Assembly: GCF_041146395.1 (NCBI RefSeq)
Contig: NC_090990.1
Span: forward strand, 47,847,501-47,911,500
Source: Eulemur rufifrons
Lineage: Eukaryota; Chordata; Mammalia; Primates; Lemuridae
Length of the DNA: 64,000 bases
Reading direction: 5' to 3'
The notes under the pieces were generated by a model. It was given only the letters and a program-made list of their open reading frames with translations. It did not search any database and had not been told where the DNA came from. Made by a program: the position numbers and the translations under genes. Of this stretch, positions 1 to 12,050 are shown piece after piece. Position 1 is the first letter of the stretch; each line of letters starts with the position of its first letter.

Positions 1-684
1 TTATCACGTATGTTAATTCCTTTATATTTTCATAGTCCTTAGTCACAGCTACTTTTACTTTGATGAGTCTCTTCTAATTTCATAGCAGTGATCTTATTAT
101 TTTTGATCCTAAGCACTTAAATTTTTACATTTAGCTGCAGTGTTTTATGTTGACATTTCTGTGTAATTTGTTTTTCTACAGCTAAAACCTGAAACAACCT
201 GAAATTGGAAAATATTCAGAAGACCATGAAAATCGATGACTATGTGAACAAAAGATTCTACAACAAGCCAGAAAACTTCTACCCAGAAATAACACACACA
301 CACACAATTAATTTAAAAGCTATTTATCAAACCTTTTAAATTTTAATCACAGTTTGGTTTCCCTACACTGGATTTTTACACATTAAAGCCATTTATTTAA
401 GAATGTGCCATTGTATATGTCTGTATTTCAATAAAAGTGCTCTTTCTAGATAAGAATTAGAGCCTTTCACTCAGGCTTCAGTTTTTTTTACATCTATCAC
501 TTTTCTCAGACAATATTCAGTTCATTTCTTTGTTGGCTTCTATTTATGGCATTAAAATATTCCACAGGTACCAGCTTAATCAAAATTTACCCATAGCAAA
601 AATCTTTTCCATATGTTTTATTATAATTCTTGTTTCTGAAATAAGAAAAATGAGTCCCCGAAAGGTTAAGTAACATAGAATAAT
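1..684. other. Unique AT-rich DNA, no gene seen
   Basis: No recognisable gene or transposon was seen. A short AC dinucleotide run of about eight units lies at 291-306. The stretch at about 632-675 weakly resembles an inverted MIR core but is too diverged to call. Confidence 0.5.
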
Positions 685-760
685 AAAAACATCTACCTCA
701 TAAAAGCTTTGTAAGGATTAATATTAGTGAATGTATGTAAAGTGTCTGGTACATGTTAGG
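685..760 (+). repeat. MIR SINE fragment
   Basis: The order 'CTACCTCATAAA', 'AAGGATTAATATTAGTGAATG' and 'AAAGTGTCTGGTACATGTTAG' follows the 3' half of MIR (CTACCTCATAGG, GAGGATTAAATGAG, CTTGGCACATAGTAG). It is short and diverged, as expected for a mammal-wide SINE. The flanks 761-1284 hold nothing I recognise. Confidence 0.5.
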
Positions 761-1284
761 CTTTCTACCAACGGTTGCATATGTTTTATTTGTCTTTATT
801 GCAAAAAGAGCTCTCCTAAAAGATTTGAAATTAATTTAGTGAAATGTTTACTTTAACGTCTTTAGACACTTCACAATATTTACCACAATATTTCTTAAAT
901 ATTAGACTCTTTGCACCCTTGGATTTAGGAAGGCTACTAGCTCAGGACAATATTATGCACAACAGAATTAATATGAAGCCGATACCCCTCCTACACACTT
1001 CCAAGGTTAAAAGCCCAGTGACCAAAATGCAGTGAAATTTATATTGGTAATCACTGATTATTGTCTTGTACTCACTTCCAAGGAGCCACTTGAAAACAAG
1101 TATGGCAGGTTTCATACAGAATTATCCCAACTTTGTCACCACTGACTCTGCCCCACCAGAAGCCATTCCTTTTCACAAGTTCCAAAGCCCTATCTAAAAG
1201 GGGTCGAAGGGGAGAGAATAAACAAGACTCCATATGGATGCACAGATAAAAACAAACCTGATTCTATTTTCTGGAAGTCCTTGA

Positions 1285-1690
1285 ACATGTCCTAGGTTCA
1301 CAGTCTCCTATATCAAGTTGCCTACTTGACATTTCCACTTAGATATCTCGATCTTAACTGTCCGAAACCAAATGCTTGATGGCCACCCTGCCGAAGCCTG
1401 CTCCTCCCCCAGCCACCCACATCGCAACAGGACCACCATCTACCCAGTTGCTCAGACCAAAAACGTAGGAGTCATCCTTGATTTTCCTCCTTCTCTCACA
1501 ACTCCCACGTAATTCATCATGAAATCCTGTATGCTCTACCCGCAACTATATTTCAAATACTTTCTTTCCTACTTTAATCTCATACAAGCCATCATCATCT
1601 CGCACCTGCGTTGCTACAGAACCTCCACCTTCCATGTTTCCACTCTTTCACCACGCAAGCAGCCAGACCTTTTCTTAAATGAAATAATTC
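1285..1690 (+). repeat. L2 LINE fragment
   Basis: The text follows the L2-type 3' region in order: 'TTGCCTACTTGACATTTCCACTT', 'CCAGTTGCTCAGACCAAAAAC', 'GGAGTCATCCTTGATTTTCCTCC' and 'GCCATCATCATCTCGCACCTGC'. The same phrases recur in the L2 copy at 11.2-12.5 kb. The short open frames here are chance frames in decayed LINE sequence. Confidence 0.75.
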
Positions 1691-1801
1691 ACACATATAA
1701 AAAAAGCAAAAAAGTAATGACTACCTATGTATTTACCACTTAACTTTAAAAATATTAACATTTTGTCGTATTTGCTTCGTCTCCTTAAGAAATAAAATAT
1801 A

Positions 1802-2131
1802 GGCCGGGCACGGTGGCTCACGCCTGTAATCCTAGCATTCTGGGAGGCCGAGGTGGGCGGATCGTTTGAGCTCAGGAGTTCGAGACCAGCCTGAGCAAGA
1901 GCGAGACCCCATCTCTACTAAAAATAGAAAGAAATCATATGGACAGCTAAAAATATATATCAAAAAAATTAGCCGGGCATGGTGGTGCATGCCTGTAGTC
2001 CCAACTACTCGGGAGGCTGAGACAGGAGGATCCCTTGAGCTCAGGAGTTTGAGGTTGCTGTGAGCTAGGCTGACGCCACGGCACTCAGTCTAGCCTGGGC
2101 AACAAAGTGAGACTCTGTCTCAAAAAAAAAA
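1802..2131 (+). mobile_element. Lemur-type Alu SINE
   Basis: A full dimeric Alu begins GGCCGGGCACGGTGGCTCACG, has the long strepsirrhine linker around 1921-1975 and ends in poly(A). A perfect 15-bp target-site duplication (AAGAAATAAAATATA) lies at 1787-1801 and 2132-2146. This is standard L1-mobilised retroposition. The perfect TSD suggests a fairly young insertion. Confidence 0.96.
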
Positions 2132-2284
2132 AAGAAATAAAATATAACTGAAGGATCTCTGTATTCATCCCCGGGTCCATTCACATCATGCTGGCTTCAG
2201 AGATAATAATTGTCCTGAATTTAGTGAATTTTCTGATTTTTATTTCTATAGATGGGATTTTACTTTTATTACAAATTCCTGCAT

Positions 2285-2765
2285 ATCAGTTAGGATTGAG
2301 TTCAGCTGCATGTAACAGAAACCCAAACTACTGTGGTTCATAGAGAAATGGGAGTTTATCTTTCTCACGTAATTGAGAGACTTAGAGTAGACAGTTGAGG
2401 AAATGAGGTTGCTTTGGTGTCTCAAAGATGAAATTATTTCAGAGCTTCTTGGTTTTGCCCTCATGGTTGCAATATGGCTGCTCTAGCTTCAATCATTGTG
2501 ACTCATTTCTGGGCAAGAGAAAGAAGGAAGGGCCAATAGCAAAAATTACATGTTGGCTGAGGTTTTCCTCCTTCTAAGGATCTTTCTCAAGAACCCTACT
2601 CAACAACTTCTACTTACATCCTATTTTTCAGAACCATGACATAACCTATATCTGCAAGAGAAGCTGAAAAATGTAGTTTTTCACTTGGACATATTCCCAC
2701 CACAATAAAAGCGGAGTTCTGCTATTATGGAAAAAGAGGAGACTAGATACTGGGTAGGCAACTAG
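2285..2765 (-). repeat. Old mammalian interspersed repeat, family unassigned
   Basis: Phrases such as 'CAGCTGCATGTAACAGAAACCC', 'GAGTTTATCTTTCTCACGTAA' and the end 'ATACTGGGTAGGCAACTAGCAG' match a widespread ancient repeat type I recognise but cannot name safely. The copy at 50.97-51.47 kb shows the same pattern in the same orientation. It is heavily decayed and the orientation call is approximate. Confidence 0.5.
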
Positions 2766-2789
2766 CAGTTTTTTCTACAATATGTATCC

Positions 2790-3050
2790 TTAAATAATAT
2801 ATTATTTAAATGCTCTTAAACTTTATATAAATCAACTCATACATAAATGAAATGATTCTTTTTTCTCAACAGAGTATTTTTGAGATTCAGCTACATTGAT
2901 ACACATAACTCTAATTCATTCATTTTCAGTACTCTGAAATATTCCCCTTATGAATATACCACCATTTATTAATCCATTCTGTTAATGTACATTAGGTTAT
3001 TTTAAATTTTTCAGTGAACATTCCCTTATGTGTCTCCTTCAGAATAAATA
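2790..3050 (-). repeat. L1 3' region fragment, antisense
   Basis: The order 'GAGATTCAGCTACATTGAT', 'AATATACCACCATTTATTAATCCATTCT' and 'TGTACATTAGGTTATTTTAA' follows the antisense of the ORF2 end of old L1 elements (ATACCACATTTTGTTTATCCATTC, GGACATTTGGGTTG). The same landmark is clearer in the antisense L1 at about 27.65 kb. This copy is old and truncated at both ends. Confidence 0.65.
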
Positions 3051-3059
3051 TAAGTCAAA

Positions 3060-3530
3060 TCTCATTTTTTCCTTCTTAAAATCCTCCAGTGGTTTCCCAT
3101 TATGCTAAAATAAAATCTAACATTCTCTCCATACAATGTTCTACATAAGCTATTCCCTACTTATCTGCCCAATTTCATCCAGTTCTATTCCCCTTCTTGT
3201 TCATTCTGCTCCATACATACTGACCTCCTTTCAATTCCTAATATGCCAACCACTTTCCTTCCTCAGGGCCAGGGTCTGATAAAGTTTTGTAGGGCTTGAA
3301 GCTTGTTCAATTTAGGTACAATTATGTAAAATTAAATGCAGGGTGTTGAATGGGACCGATGCAAGTGAGATGCCCTGATGCTTAAGCCTCATTTATCTTA
3401 ATGGAAAACCCACCTCTGCCCAGGGTCTTTGAAATTCTATTCTTTCTGCTTGGAACGCTATTGCCCAAGATGCTCTTCCCCAGGCTCCATTTCATTATTC
3501 GGGTCTGTAGCAAAGACTGCTAATCCTCCA
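3060..3530 (+). repeat. L2 3' region, split by a hAT-like element
   Basis: L2-type sequence runs from 'AAAATCCTCCAGTGGTTTCCCATTATG' to 'TTCTTTCTGCTTGGAACGCTATTGCCC'. It is interrupted at 3270-3418 by a 149-bp insertion described separately. Its 3' end appears to resume at 3966-4250 after a second old repeat. Confidence 0.75.
3270..3418 (+). mobile_element. hAT-type MITE inside L2
   Basis: The insertion starts CAGGGTCTG and ends CCACCTCTG, which is the CAG...CTG form of hAT-Charlie ends. It is flanked by 8-bp sequences CTCAGGGC (3262-3269) and CCCAGGGT (3419-3426), which match at 6 of 8 positions with both differences transitions. Removing it restores the L2 phrase that normally reads CCTCAGGGYCTTTG. 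At 149 bp it can carry no transposase. I cannot name the subfamily with confidence. Confidence 0.65.
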
Positions 3531-3534
3531 ATAC

Positions 3535-3965
3535 CCATTTTCCACTTCTGTCATGCTAATAGAATTTTTAGCTGAGTACATGATTACCCAAGTAAAAATT
3601 ACATTTCCTAACAAGCAACTAGATGTGGCCCTGTGATTATGTTCTGGCCAATGGGATGTGAGGAAAATGATGTGGTCAATTTTGGGGTTAGTCTCTTAAA
3701 GGGGATACATTTTTATAAAGGGATGGCCTCCTTCTCCCCCTTTCCTTTTCCCATTGGCTGCAGTGTAGACCTGGTGGTTAGCCATCTGCAACCATGTGAC
3801 GACACTCCAGGGATGTTAGAGCAACACGACAGAAGGATTCTAGGTCCCAGACAGTTTGGTGAAGCAGAACTACCAAAAAAACTTGGTGAGAAAAAAAATT
3901 AGCTTCTACCAGGTTTTAAGCCTCTGTTATTTTTGAGTCTGTCACGTTCAGTCAGATCTATCTCC
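3535..3965 (+). repeat. Old mammalian interspersed repeat inside L2
   Basis: Landmarks are 'TTCTGGCCAATGGGATGTGAGG', 'TGCAACCATGTGACGACACTCC', 'GTTAGAGCAACACGACAGAAGG' and the end 'TTTTAAGCCTCTGTTATTTTTGAGTCT'. They match a common old mammalian repeat whose name I cannot give safely. It separates two L2 parts, so it inserted into L2. The 89-codon frame starting at 3633 lies wholly inside it and is not a gene. Confidence 0.55.
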
Positions 3966-4251
3966 ACTACCTGGCCTTGGTTCAAATATTTCTTCACCAA
4001 GCTTTCCCTGACTACTCTACCTAAGGTAGCTCCACTCTCACATATACCAAGTCACTCTCTAGCACATCAGCCTATTTAGTTTCCTTCACTAAACTTATCA
4101 TCACCCAAAAATATTGTGTTTGTTTACTATTTGTCTTTCCCCACTAAAAACTAAATTTTATGGAGGCAGGGACCTTGTCTGCCTTAGTAACTGCTGTATT
4201 CCCAGTGCCTAGAACAGTGCTTGGTATATAAGTACTCAATAATTATTTGTT
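3966..4251 (+). repeat. L2 3' end
   Basis: The sequence passes through 'GGAGGCAGGGACCTTGTCTG', 'CTGTATTCCCAGTGCCTAGAACAGTGC' and 'TACTCAATAATTATTTGT', the standard L2 terminus. It completes the L2 copy interrupted at 3270 and 3535. Confidence 0.85.
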
Positions 4252-4587
<336 letters not shown>

Positions 4588-4639
4588 AATTATTTGTTGA
4601 AAAAATGAAAGAATGACTCAACAGGAAAAATAACCCACT

Positions 4640-4765
4640 AATTAGTTTCCACTAGACTATAAAATGTAAGAAGGCGGGGACAATGTCTGTTTGTTTATTG
4701 TCATATCACCAGGAGCTAGCAAACTGTGCAATACATTTTTGTAAAATGAATGAAGTCACAAGTAC
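4640..4765 (+). repeat. Second L2 3' end
   Basis: 'AGACTATAAAATGTAAGAAGGCGGGGACAATGTCTG' followed by 'TTTGTAAAATGAATGAA' is another L2 terminus, in the same orientation as the one at 3966-4251. The DNA from 4766 to 4999 is AT-rich and unremarkable. Confidence 0.75.
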
Positions 4766-4999
4766 ATGAATATACATTACCAAGGGCTCTTCTGAAATAA
4801 AAGTCAATAATAAAAGTTCAATAATAAATATAATTTCATTTCTTAAATACATTTTAAAGTCTAGCTTCCTGGGGAAATCATTTGTCCATTAGAGAATAAG
4901 AAAAACAGCAGTACTTCTATAGATACTAAATATAAAATGTTGAAAGAAACTTAACTTTCACAAAAAGCCTGATGTGATTAATTTAAAACGTAAGTACCA

Positions 5000-5540
5000 A
5001 TAACATTAGCTGATATGTATTAACGGCTTATTATGTTCTGGACACAGTGCTAAATGGTTACCATCTATTATCTCAATCCTTGTAACAATCCTATGAGTAG
5101 GTAATAGAGGTGCCTGATCCCTTATCTGAACCACTCGGGAGTCAGATATGTTTTGGTATTCAGAACTTTTCAGAAAATGAATAGTGTACACATACTACAT
5201 GTAACATTCCTAGCAAGACCTAGAGCAATACCCCATAGTCAAATACATTAATATTTTTGTAGAGAAGTATATGTATATTCACTAATTAGTGGATACTAAA
5301 GACTATAAATAACCTCATATCCATTTAAGTTAGATTTATGAGTTCAGATCAGGGAAGGTTTTCCTGGAAAATGAGTTACAAAAACTTTTGGTTTTCAGAG
5401 ATTTTGGATTTTAGAATTGCTAATAATAAACTGAAAGTTTATATGATCATGCCAGTTTTTAAGAAACCAAAACTTAAGAACTTGCCCAAGGATACAGAGG
5501 TAGTAAGGAACAGTGGATTCGAACCCAGATAATCTGTTTG
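5000..5540 (-). repeat. MIR SINE split by a DNA-transposon-like insert
   Basis: The inverted MIR is visible as 'GACACAGTGCTAAATGGTTACC' and 'CAATCCTATGAGTAGGTAATAG' (5040-5107), and then 'AACTTGCCCAAGGATACAGAGG' and 'GGATTCGAACCCAG' (about 5480-5528). Between them lies unrelated AT-rich sequence with paired phrases 'CCCTTATCTGAACC' and 'GATTTTGGATTTTAGAATT', typical of an old non-autonomous DNA transposon whose family I cannot fix. Confidence 0.65.
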
Positions 5541-5610
5541 AAAATTTATCATCCTTAACCATATTACGATAGTACCTAAAAATTCCATGTTAATTAAGGT
5601 GCTCATTCTG

Positions 5611-5657
5611 TTCAGCTGCTAGTAACACCAAAGAAAAATGAAAATTAAAAAAAAAAA
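5611..5657 (+). mobile_element. 47-bp poly(A)-ended micro-insertion with TSD
   Basis: A 47-bp segment ending in a run of A residues is bracketed by perfect 12-bp direct repeats GTGCTCATTCTG at 5599-5610 and 5658-5669. This is the structure of an L1-mediated, severely 5'-truncated retroposition. The source RNA is not recognisable from the roughly 35 non-A bases. Confidence 0.75.
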
Positions 5658-5879
5658 GTGCTCATTCTGAATCATGGGGGACGTTCAGTCTGAGGGGGAC
5701 AATTCTGCCGGGCAGAGGAAGTTTACATACCAAGAGGCTGGATAAACTAGGTGACCCTTAAAGTGTCTTCCCAACCTGAGACCCCGTTATCCTTTGAAAA
5801 CATTAATCTTATGCCAGTCCTAGTTCACAGACCACATTTGTAAATGGCCTCTTATAGGGGTGCATGAAACTGACATTTG

Positions 5880-6030
5880 CTTCATTCATTCACTTAGCAA
5901 ATAAGGTTTGAGCATTTACCGTGTACTAAGCAATGTAAGATGTGAAGACTTATTATATATGTTCCATGATCTCAAAGAATCTAAAATCCACTTGAAGAGA
6001 TGTGACATAAAAACAGAAAAAGTTAAATAG
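5880..6030 (-). repeat. Old mammal-wide repeat fragment
   Basis: 'GAGCATTTACCGTGTACTAAGCAATGTAAG' and the following 'CATGATCTCAAAGAATCTAAAATCCAC' match the common phrase 'attgagcacctactatgtgccagg ... catggagcttacag'. Similar fragments occur near 46.2, 50.3, 52.7 and 56.5 kb. The assignment to a named family is open. Confidence 0.45.
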
Positions 6031-8559
6031 CCTTGCAAACTGGACTGGTCACAAAGCCTCAATGGGAAAAACCAAAGAGGTGAGGCAAATAGCAAATACT
6101 CCCAGAGATCAGAGAAAGAGAAATTACTGAGTCAATGGAATCAGGTAAGGCTTCATGCAGAACAAGAATCTGGGCCTTAATGTCAGGAAGGATTTATGTG
6201 GATATAGAAAAGATGGGTGGCATTTCAGGTTCAGGCTGTGACCCACAAGTGTGTATCATCCAGTAAAAGACTACGTTTACAGGCGGGCATATGTAAATGA
6301 TTTGAGAGACATTCATCTTACATGGATGCACATATAAGGACAAATAGTAGGCACTCTCAAATGTGTTTCTCAGTAAACGTACCTTATAAAGGACCTTCAC
6401 ATAAACAGTTTTATACACCCTGAAAAAGTTGCTTTGTCCATTTTCCACCAGGTAGTATTCTAATTGCTTCTGCAGTGAAAGAATCAGCCCTAAAATCAAT
6501 CAGGTACCTAAGAAACAAAAGCTGCCTCTAGGACAGAATATTCAAGTGAACTCTCTAGGAGAGACTACTTCCTCCACCACTCAGCAACATATCTTGAAGC
6601 ACAGGAGTGATTTACGCTTCCAGTGTCCTCCAAGATTCCATAACTTTAGGGCATCTACATAAATATGTCTTATGACAAATACATACTGCTGCATAAGTAT
6701 AATATAACCAGTAACATCATATGCATTTATAAATACATTGATAAAGCTAATATTTATGTATGAAGAGAAAAGATAGAGAAATTTTACCCTAAACTTAAAA
6801 GTGAATTGTTATTGTTCTATACATTCTCTAAAACAAACTTCCAAATCTCTAACATTATTCCTTTTTCACAGAATGTCTAAATTGAATTTAAGCCCAGAAG
6901 TTATTTCTTCTTGTCTGCAAAAAAAAAAAAAGTTGTATAAATAGGATGACGCATATTTTGAAATTAATGTGATGTTGAGTCACACCACTTGGGTACATAT
7001 TAAAAGACCAGCAGAACCAAATGGCAATTACTAAGCTTCCCTTGGAATATTGGAAAGGTGGTGACACTGCTTTCTCTGTCTGCTTTGGGAGGGCAAAAAT
7101 AAGATGTCATTCCAAAGGAACCCAGTACATTTCTTGATGAGTTCACGCCATTTCAAATCATTCCCTTCATATTCGCCACTGCATGGACCAGTAGTGATTA
7201 TCAGCATTGTACACAAAGACGGAGCATGTTCCCTTCCACCTTAAATCTCAGTCTGCATTCTTTCTGAAGCCTATCTTTCCCTATTCTGTCTTTCATTCCC
7301 TGGGATACTCTGAAATGCTTCTTTTGGTCTTTTAAAAATAGATACTCCATGTTCTGATTAATACATCAACAGCAGAGAATAATTGTGGGGAAATATGTGT
7401 TTTAATAATATATGTACAGAAGAATACCATTTTAAATATTACTCAATATTTTTTTGTTCTCAGGAATTCCTTCATTCCTCCACAATGAAGATGAAACTTT
7501 GATGCCCAAGCTTATGTACTCAAGGGAAGGTAAAATCCAGAAAACAGAGATAAGTTCTCTTTATTTGGGGAAAAAAAAAGATCTTAAATCCCTGAAATAG
7601 TAATCCTGAAAGCCTACAAATGTTTTGTTTCGTTGGTATCGTTATTTGTTTTTTGAAAGAGAGAAAAGATTTTCTCTTAAAAGATAGGAGCATGAAGTTC
7701 TGAGAGCATAAAGTTCGTATCTAAACAACAGAATTGGGGCGGGGGGGAGGGGGAAGAGGCATGATGATAGAAGATACACATTTGAAAGTCAGGCCAAAGA
7801 AACACTTGAAAATAGAAAGGAGAGGAATGAAGTTAGCCACTGATGTGAGCCTCCAAGAAGAGAGCCCATACTCTGGTATCCCCAGGTTCAGCCCTGGTTG
7901 GAAGGACAATAGAAATCTCAGATAGATTCAGGAGATTCAGGAAGACATTTCTGCTTCGTTTCCTGGGTAAAGTCCAGAAAGACAGCAAGGTTCATAATGA
8001 AAACCCCTATACCAGAAATATGCGGCAACAATTTAGCAGTAATTCAACTACATGCGTTTAGGAAAAGGGAACCCGTGACAGTTCCCCAAGTTTTTCTTGA
8101 CCCCAGAAGTGGCTACGAGAAGGCGAGTTTAGCTTAAAGGATGAGGAGGTACCTTGGCGTGAGGCATGGACTGTACAAGCTGAAAGTCGCAGTAGGAAAA
8201 CAGACATTGAAGCAGATAGGAAAGTGAGTAATGAGTAGTGGAGACTGTAGACCAGATTTCTCCTTCTCTTTAGACCATGACAAATGAAATCCCAAAGAAC
8301 TTCAATGCCACTACAGGGAGAAGGAGAGGGGAAGCTGGATCCCTATATTTGGCTGAGTTTACATTTGAAATAATCACTAATTATAATGGCAAATACAAAA
8401 AACTAGGAAAGTATTTCCAAAAGCTCCCCCCACTATGCAAACCATCCTACTTGCATCCATATCCATATAATCCACTTCCATCCAGTTACTATGGAGAATG
8501 TCTACGATTCTATCTAAGGTCTAGCTCTCCAGTTGTGTGCTAGAACCTATCCTTTCTCG
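6031..8559. other. Unique DNA without recognised genes
   Basis: About 2.5 kb of AT-rich DNA holds no recognised gene or clear transposon. A G-rich run interrupts it at about 7737-7755. Frames of 61-101 codons are present on both strands but show no domain, no splice structure and no family resemblance, so they are not called. Confidence 0.5.
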
Positions 8560-8695
8560 TCTACTCACAAGCAATGCTCCGGAAATTGTCTCTCTTCTCA
8601 CCTGCATCATCAATTTTTCTTTCTTTTCTAGGTTGTTCCCATCAGCAAATAAACATGCTATACTTTTACTTTCATTAAAAAAAAAACTCTTACTT
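8560..8695 (+). repeat. L2/CR1-type LINE, first piece of a fragmented copy
   Basis: 'GTTGTTCCCATCAGCAAATAAACATGC' followed by an A-rich tract is the part of this LINE that precedes 'CCATTTCTCTGCTTCCC'. That next part reappears at 9.9 kb, after an L1 insertion. I interpret 8560-8695, 9876-9999, 11194-12050 and 12390-12478 as one ancestral element. Confidence 0.6.
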
Positions 8696-8879
8696 GATAA
8701 CTAATATATTTGCACAGCATTAAAATATGACCCCACAGATTTTCTTTTACTTAATTACAAAAGGGAAAAAGCACTTTATAATGGAGAAATCTGGCAGTCA
8801 CTATTTTAACTAAGAGATCACATTTAGCATCCCCAACAGTGGACAGCCTAACACTATGTGCCTCCTGATGGGATATAAT

Positions 8880-9692
<813 letters not shown>

Positions 9693-9705
9693 TGTAATTT
9701 ACTTT

Positions 9706-9875
9706 TAAAGTTCAGCACACCACCTAAAGAGAGAGAGAGAGAGAGAGAGAGAAAGCAACTGTGAGAAAATATTAAAAATTGGTAAATCTAAGTGAAGGGT
9801 ATACATTGTACCACCCTTTCAACTATCTGCAAGTTTGAAATTTTTTAAAGTCAAAAGTTTTTTTTTAAGCTTCTG
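9706..9875 (+). repeat. L1M 3' end, right part, with GA microsatellite
   Basis: The UTR resumes after the Alu. A GA run of about 12 units lies at 9729-9752, followed by 'GTGAGAAAATATTAAAAATTGG', 'CTAAGTGAAGGGTATAC' and 'CTGCAAGTTTGAAATTTTTTAAAG', the standard L1M terminus. The GA tract is native to this L1 UTR family and has probably re-expanded. Confidence 0.8.
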
Positions 9876-9999
9876 TTGATAGCATATCCCTCTCAAGGTA
9901 ATTAATGCTCCATTTCTCTGCTTCCCTTAGAAATTTCCTTGGAAAGAATTGTCTATACTTTTATTTCCTCTTTTCCCATTGTCTCCTTTTTTTAAAGCC
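9876..9999 (+). repeat. L2/CR1-type LINE, second piece
   Basis: 'CTCCATTTCTCTGCTTCCCTTAG' and 'GGAAAGAATTGTCTATACTTTTATTTCCTC' continue the LINE begun at 8560, ending at 'CCCATTGTCTCC'. The same 'CCCATTGTCTCTTAAATC' restarts at 11194 after the SINE cluster, which supports a single split element. Confidence 0.65.
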
Positions 10000-10001
10000 C
10001 A

Positions 10002-10195
10002 ATGACTAGAAACATGAGCTTTGGCATTAAAACTGGGTTGAAGCCTGCCTTCCCAATGTATTGATTGTGAGACCTGAAGCAAGTCATGTAACTTCTCTCG
10101 GTCTCAGTTTCCTCATCTGTAAAGTGGGAATAGTGAGAACACCTGTATGGCTGGGTTGTTACTAAGCCTGCATGAAAACCTACATGCAATGGTAG
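10002..10195 (+). repeat. MIR SINE, plus strand
   Basis: 'GAGCTTTGGCATTAAAACTGGGTTGAAG', 'CAAGTCATGTAACTTCTCTCGGTCTCAG' and 'TTTCCTCATCTGTAAAGTGGGAATAG' are the MIR tRNA-like head and core. It is followed directly by an inverted MIR at 10205. Confidence 0.9.
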
Positions 10196-10204
10196 TCACT
10201 TCAT

Positions 10205-10360
10205 ATGATCCCATGTAATCTTCTCAACAACTCTTAAAAGACTGGTATTTAGATCCCTGCTTTACAGGTGAAGAGATAGAGGTTAAGTGATTTGCCCAAG
10301 ATCTCCAAGATACAAAAAATAATCAAGACTTGGGATTCGAACCTGGATTTTGACTGTGCT
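10205..10360 (-). repeat. MIR SINE, minus strand
   Basis: 'CCCTGCTTTACAGGTGAAGAG', 'GGTTAAGTGATTTGCCCAAG' and 'GGGATTCGAACCTGG' are the reverse complement of the MIR core. With the copy at 10002-10195 it makes a tail-to-tail inverted MIR pair. Confidence 0.9.
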
Positions 10361-10384
10361 GAATTTGTCAAGGCAGACATTTTA

Positions 10385-10729
<345 letters not shown>

Positions 10730-10902
10730 AAGGCAGACATTTTAATAGAGCAATCTAGAGCTATCATCTAGGGTTTCTAAACTTTTTATGTTGGGGTCTA
10801 ACCTTTTATTTTTCTAAAGCCTCACTCTCACGGAAGCCTGAAGGCCAAGAGAGAGTGCCTTGCTGCTGCCCTCTCGAGCCACTGCTCATCCCGGGAATTT
10901 TA

Positions 10903-11192
10903 TTTTTGTTTGAGACAGAGTCTCAGTCTTGTCACGTGGGCAAGAGTACAGTGGAGTCATCATAGCTCACAGCAAGCTCAAACTCCTGGGCTCAAGTGAT
11001 CCTCCTGCCTCAGGCTCCCAAGTAGCTGGGACTACAGCCACATGCCACCATGCCTGGCTAATTTTTCTATTTTTTATTAGAGACAGGGTCTCACTCTTGC
11101 TCAGGCTGATCTCAAACTCCTAAGCTCAAGTGATCCTCCCACCTCGGCCTCCCAGAGTGTTAGGATTACAAGCATGTGCCACCTTGTGTGGC
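10903..11192 (-). mobile_element. Older AluJ-like SINE, minus strand
   Basis: A dimeric Alu with the short linker (AATTTTTCTATTTTTTATTAGAGACAGGG) and many substitutions, lacking the lemur linker expansion. It is therefore older than its neighbours and belongs to the AluJ-like stock shared across primates. It sits at the junction between two L2 pieces. Confidence 0.9.
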
Positions 11193-11193
11193 C

Positions 11194-12050
11194 CCCCATT
11201 GTCTCTTAAATCTACTCAAAATAAGCTAACTCCACCTCTCCACCAAAACAGATGTTGGTAAAGTCATGCCTTCACATGGCCAAATCCACTGGTCAATTCT
11301 CAGTCCTCATTTTATTCAAACTATCAGCAGTGTTTTACACATTTGATTGGTTTCCCCTCTTGAAACACTTTCTTTACTAGATTCTAAGACATCATGCTCT
11401 CTTAATTTTCTTCCTACTGCCCTGACTGCCCCTTCCAGTCTTCCCTGCTGGATCTACTTCACCTCCCTAAGCTCTAACACTGGGGTCCCTGAGGTTCAGA
11501 CCTGAGACCTCTTCTCTAACTAGACTCCTTCTCTAGATGACTGCATACAGTCTCTGGTCTTTAAATACCATCTATATCCACTACTTGAACTTCTACCTTG
11601 AATTCCTACATTCAAACACCAACTGCTTATTCGATATCCCAGCTTGAAAGTCTAATAGGCATTTCACACTTAACACTCATACTTAATTGAACTCCTAATA
11701 GCCTCATCCCAATCACCATGAACATGCTCTTCTCACAGTCCTCTTCATCTTAGTAAATGGCAACTCCATTCTTCCAGTTGCTCAGGCCAAAACCTTGGCA
11801 TCACCCTTCAACTTCTCCCTTTTTCTCCAATTCCAATTCTTCAGCAAATCTTGTCAATTCTATCCTCAAAATAGACAACAGATCTTGAGCTTCTCCCTCT
11901 TCCCATTATCACTACCATAATCCAAACCACTATCATCTCTTATCTGGCCTCGTGTAGTAGACTTCTAAGTAGTCTTTCTCCTTCACTTTTGCCTCCTACA
12001 CTTTATCCTACAAAAAGGTGCCAAAGTCAATCTTTTAAATCGTAAGTCAG
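11194..12050 (+). repeat. L2/CR1-type LINE, RT-domain end and 3' region
   Basis: 'CACTGGTCAATTCTCAGTCCTCATTTTATTCAAACTATCAGCAG' is a decayed form of the RT motif region that in intact CR1/L2 elements encodes a FDTVDH-type block. Later phrases 'GTCTAATAGGCATTTCACACTTAACAC', 'CCAGTTGCTCAGGCCAAAACC' and 'TCAGCAAATCTTGTC' are standard for this LINE. There is no open RT frame. An Alu interrupts it at 12051 and it resumes at 12390. Confidence 0.8.
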
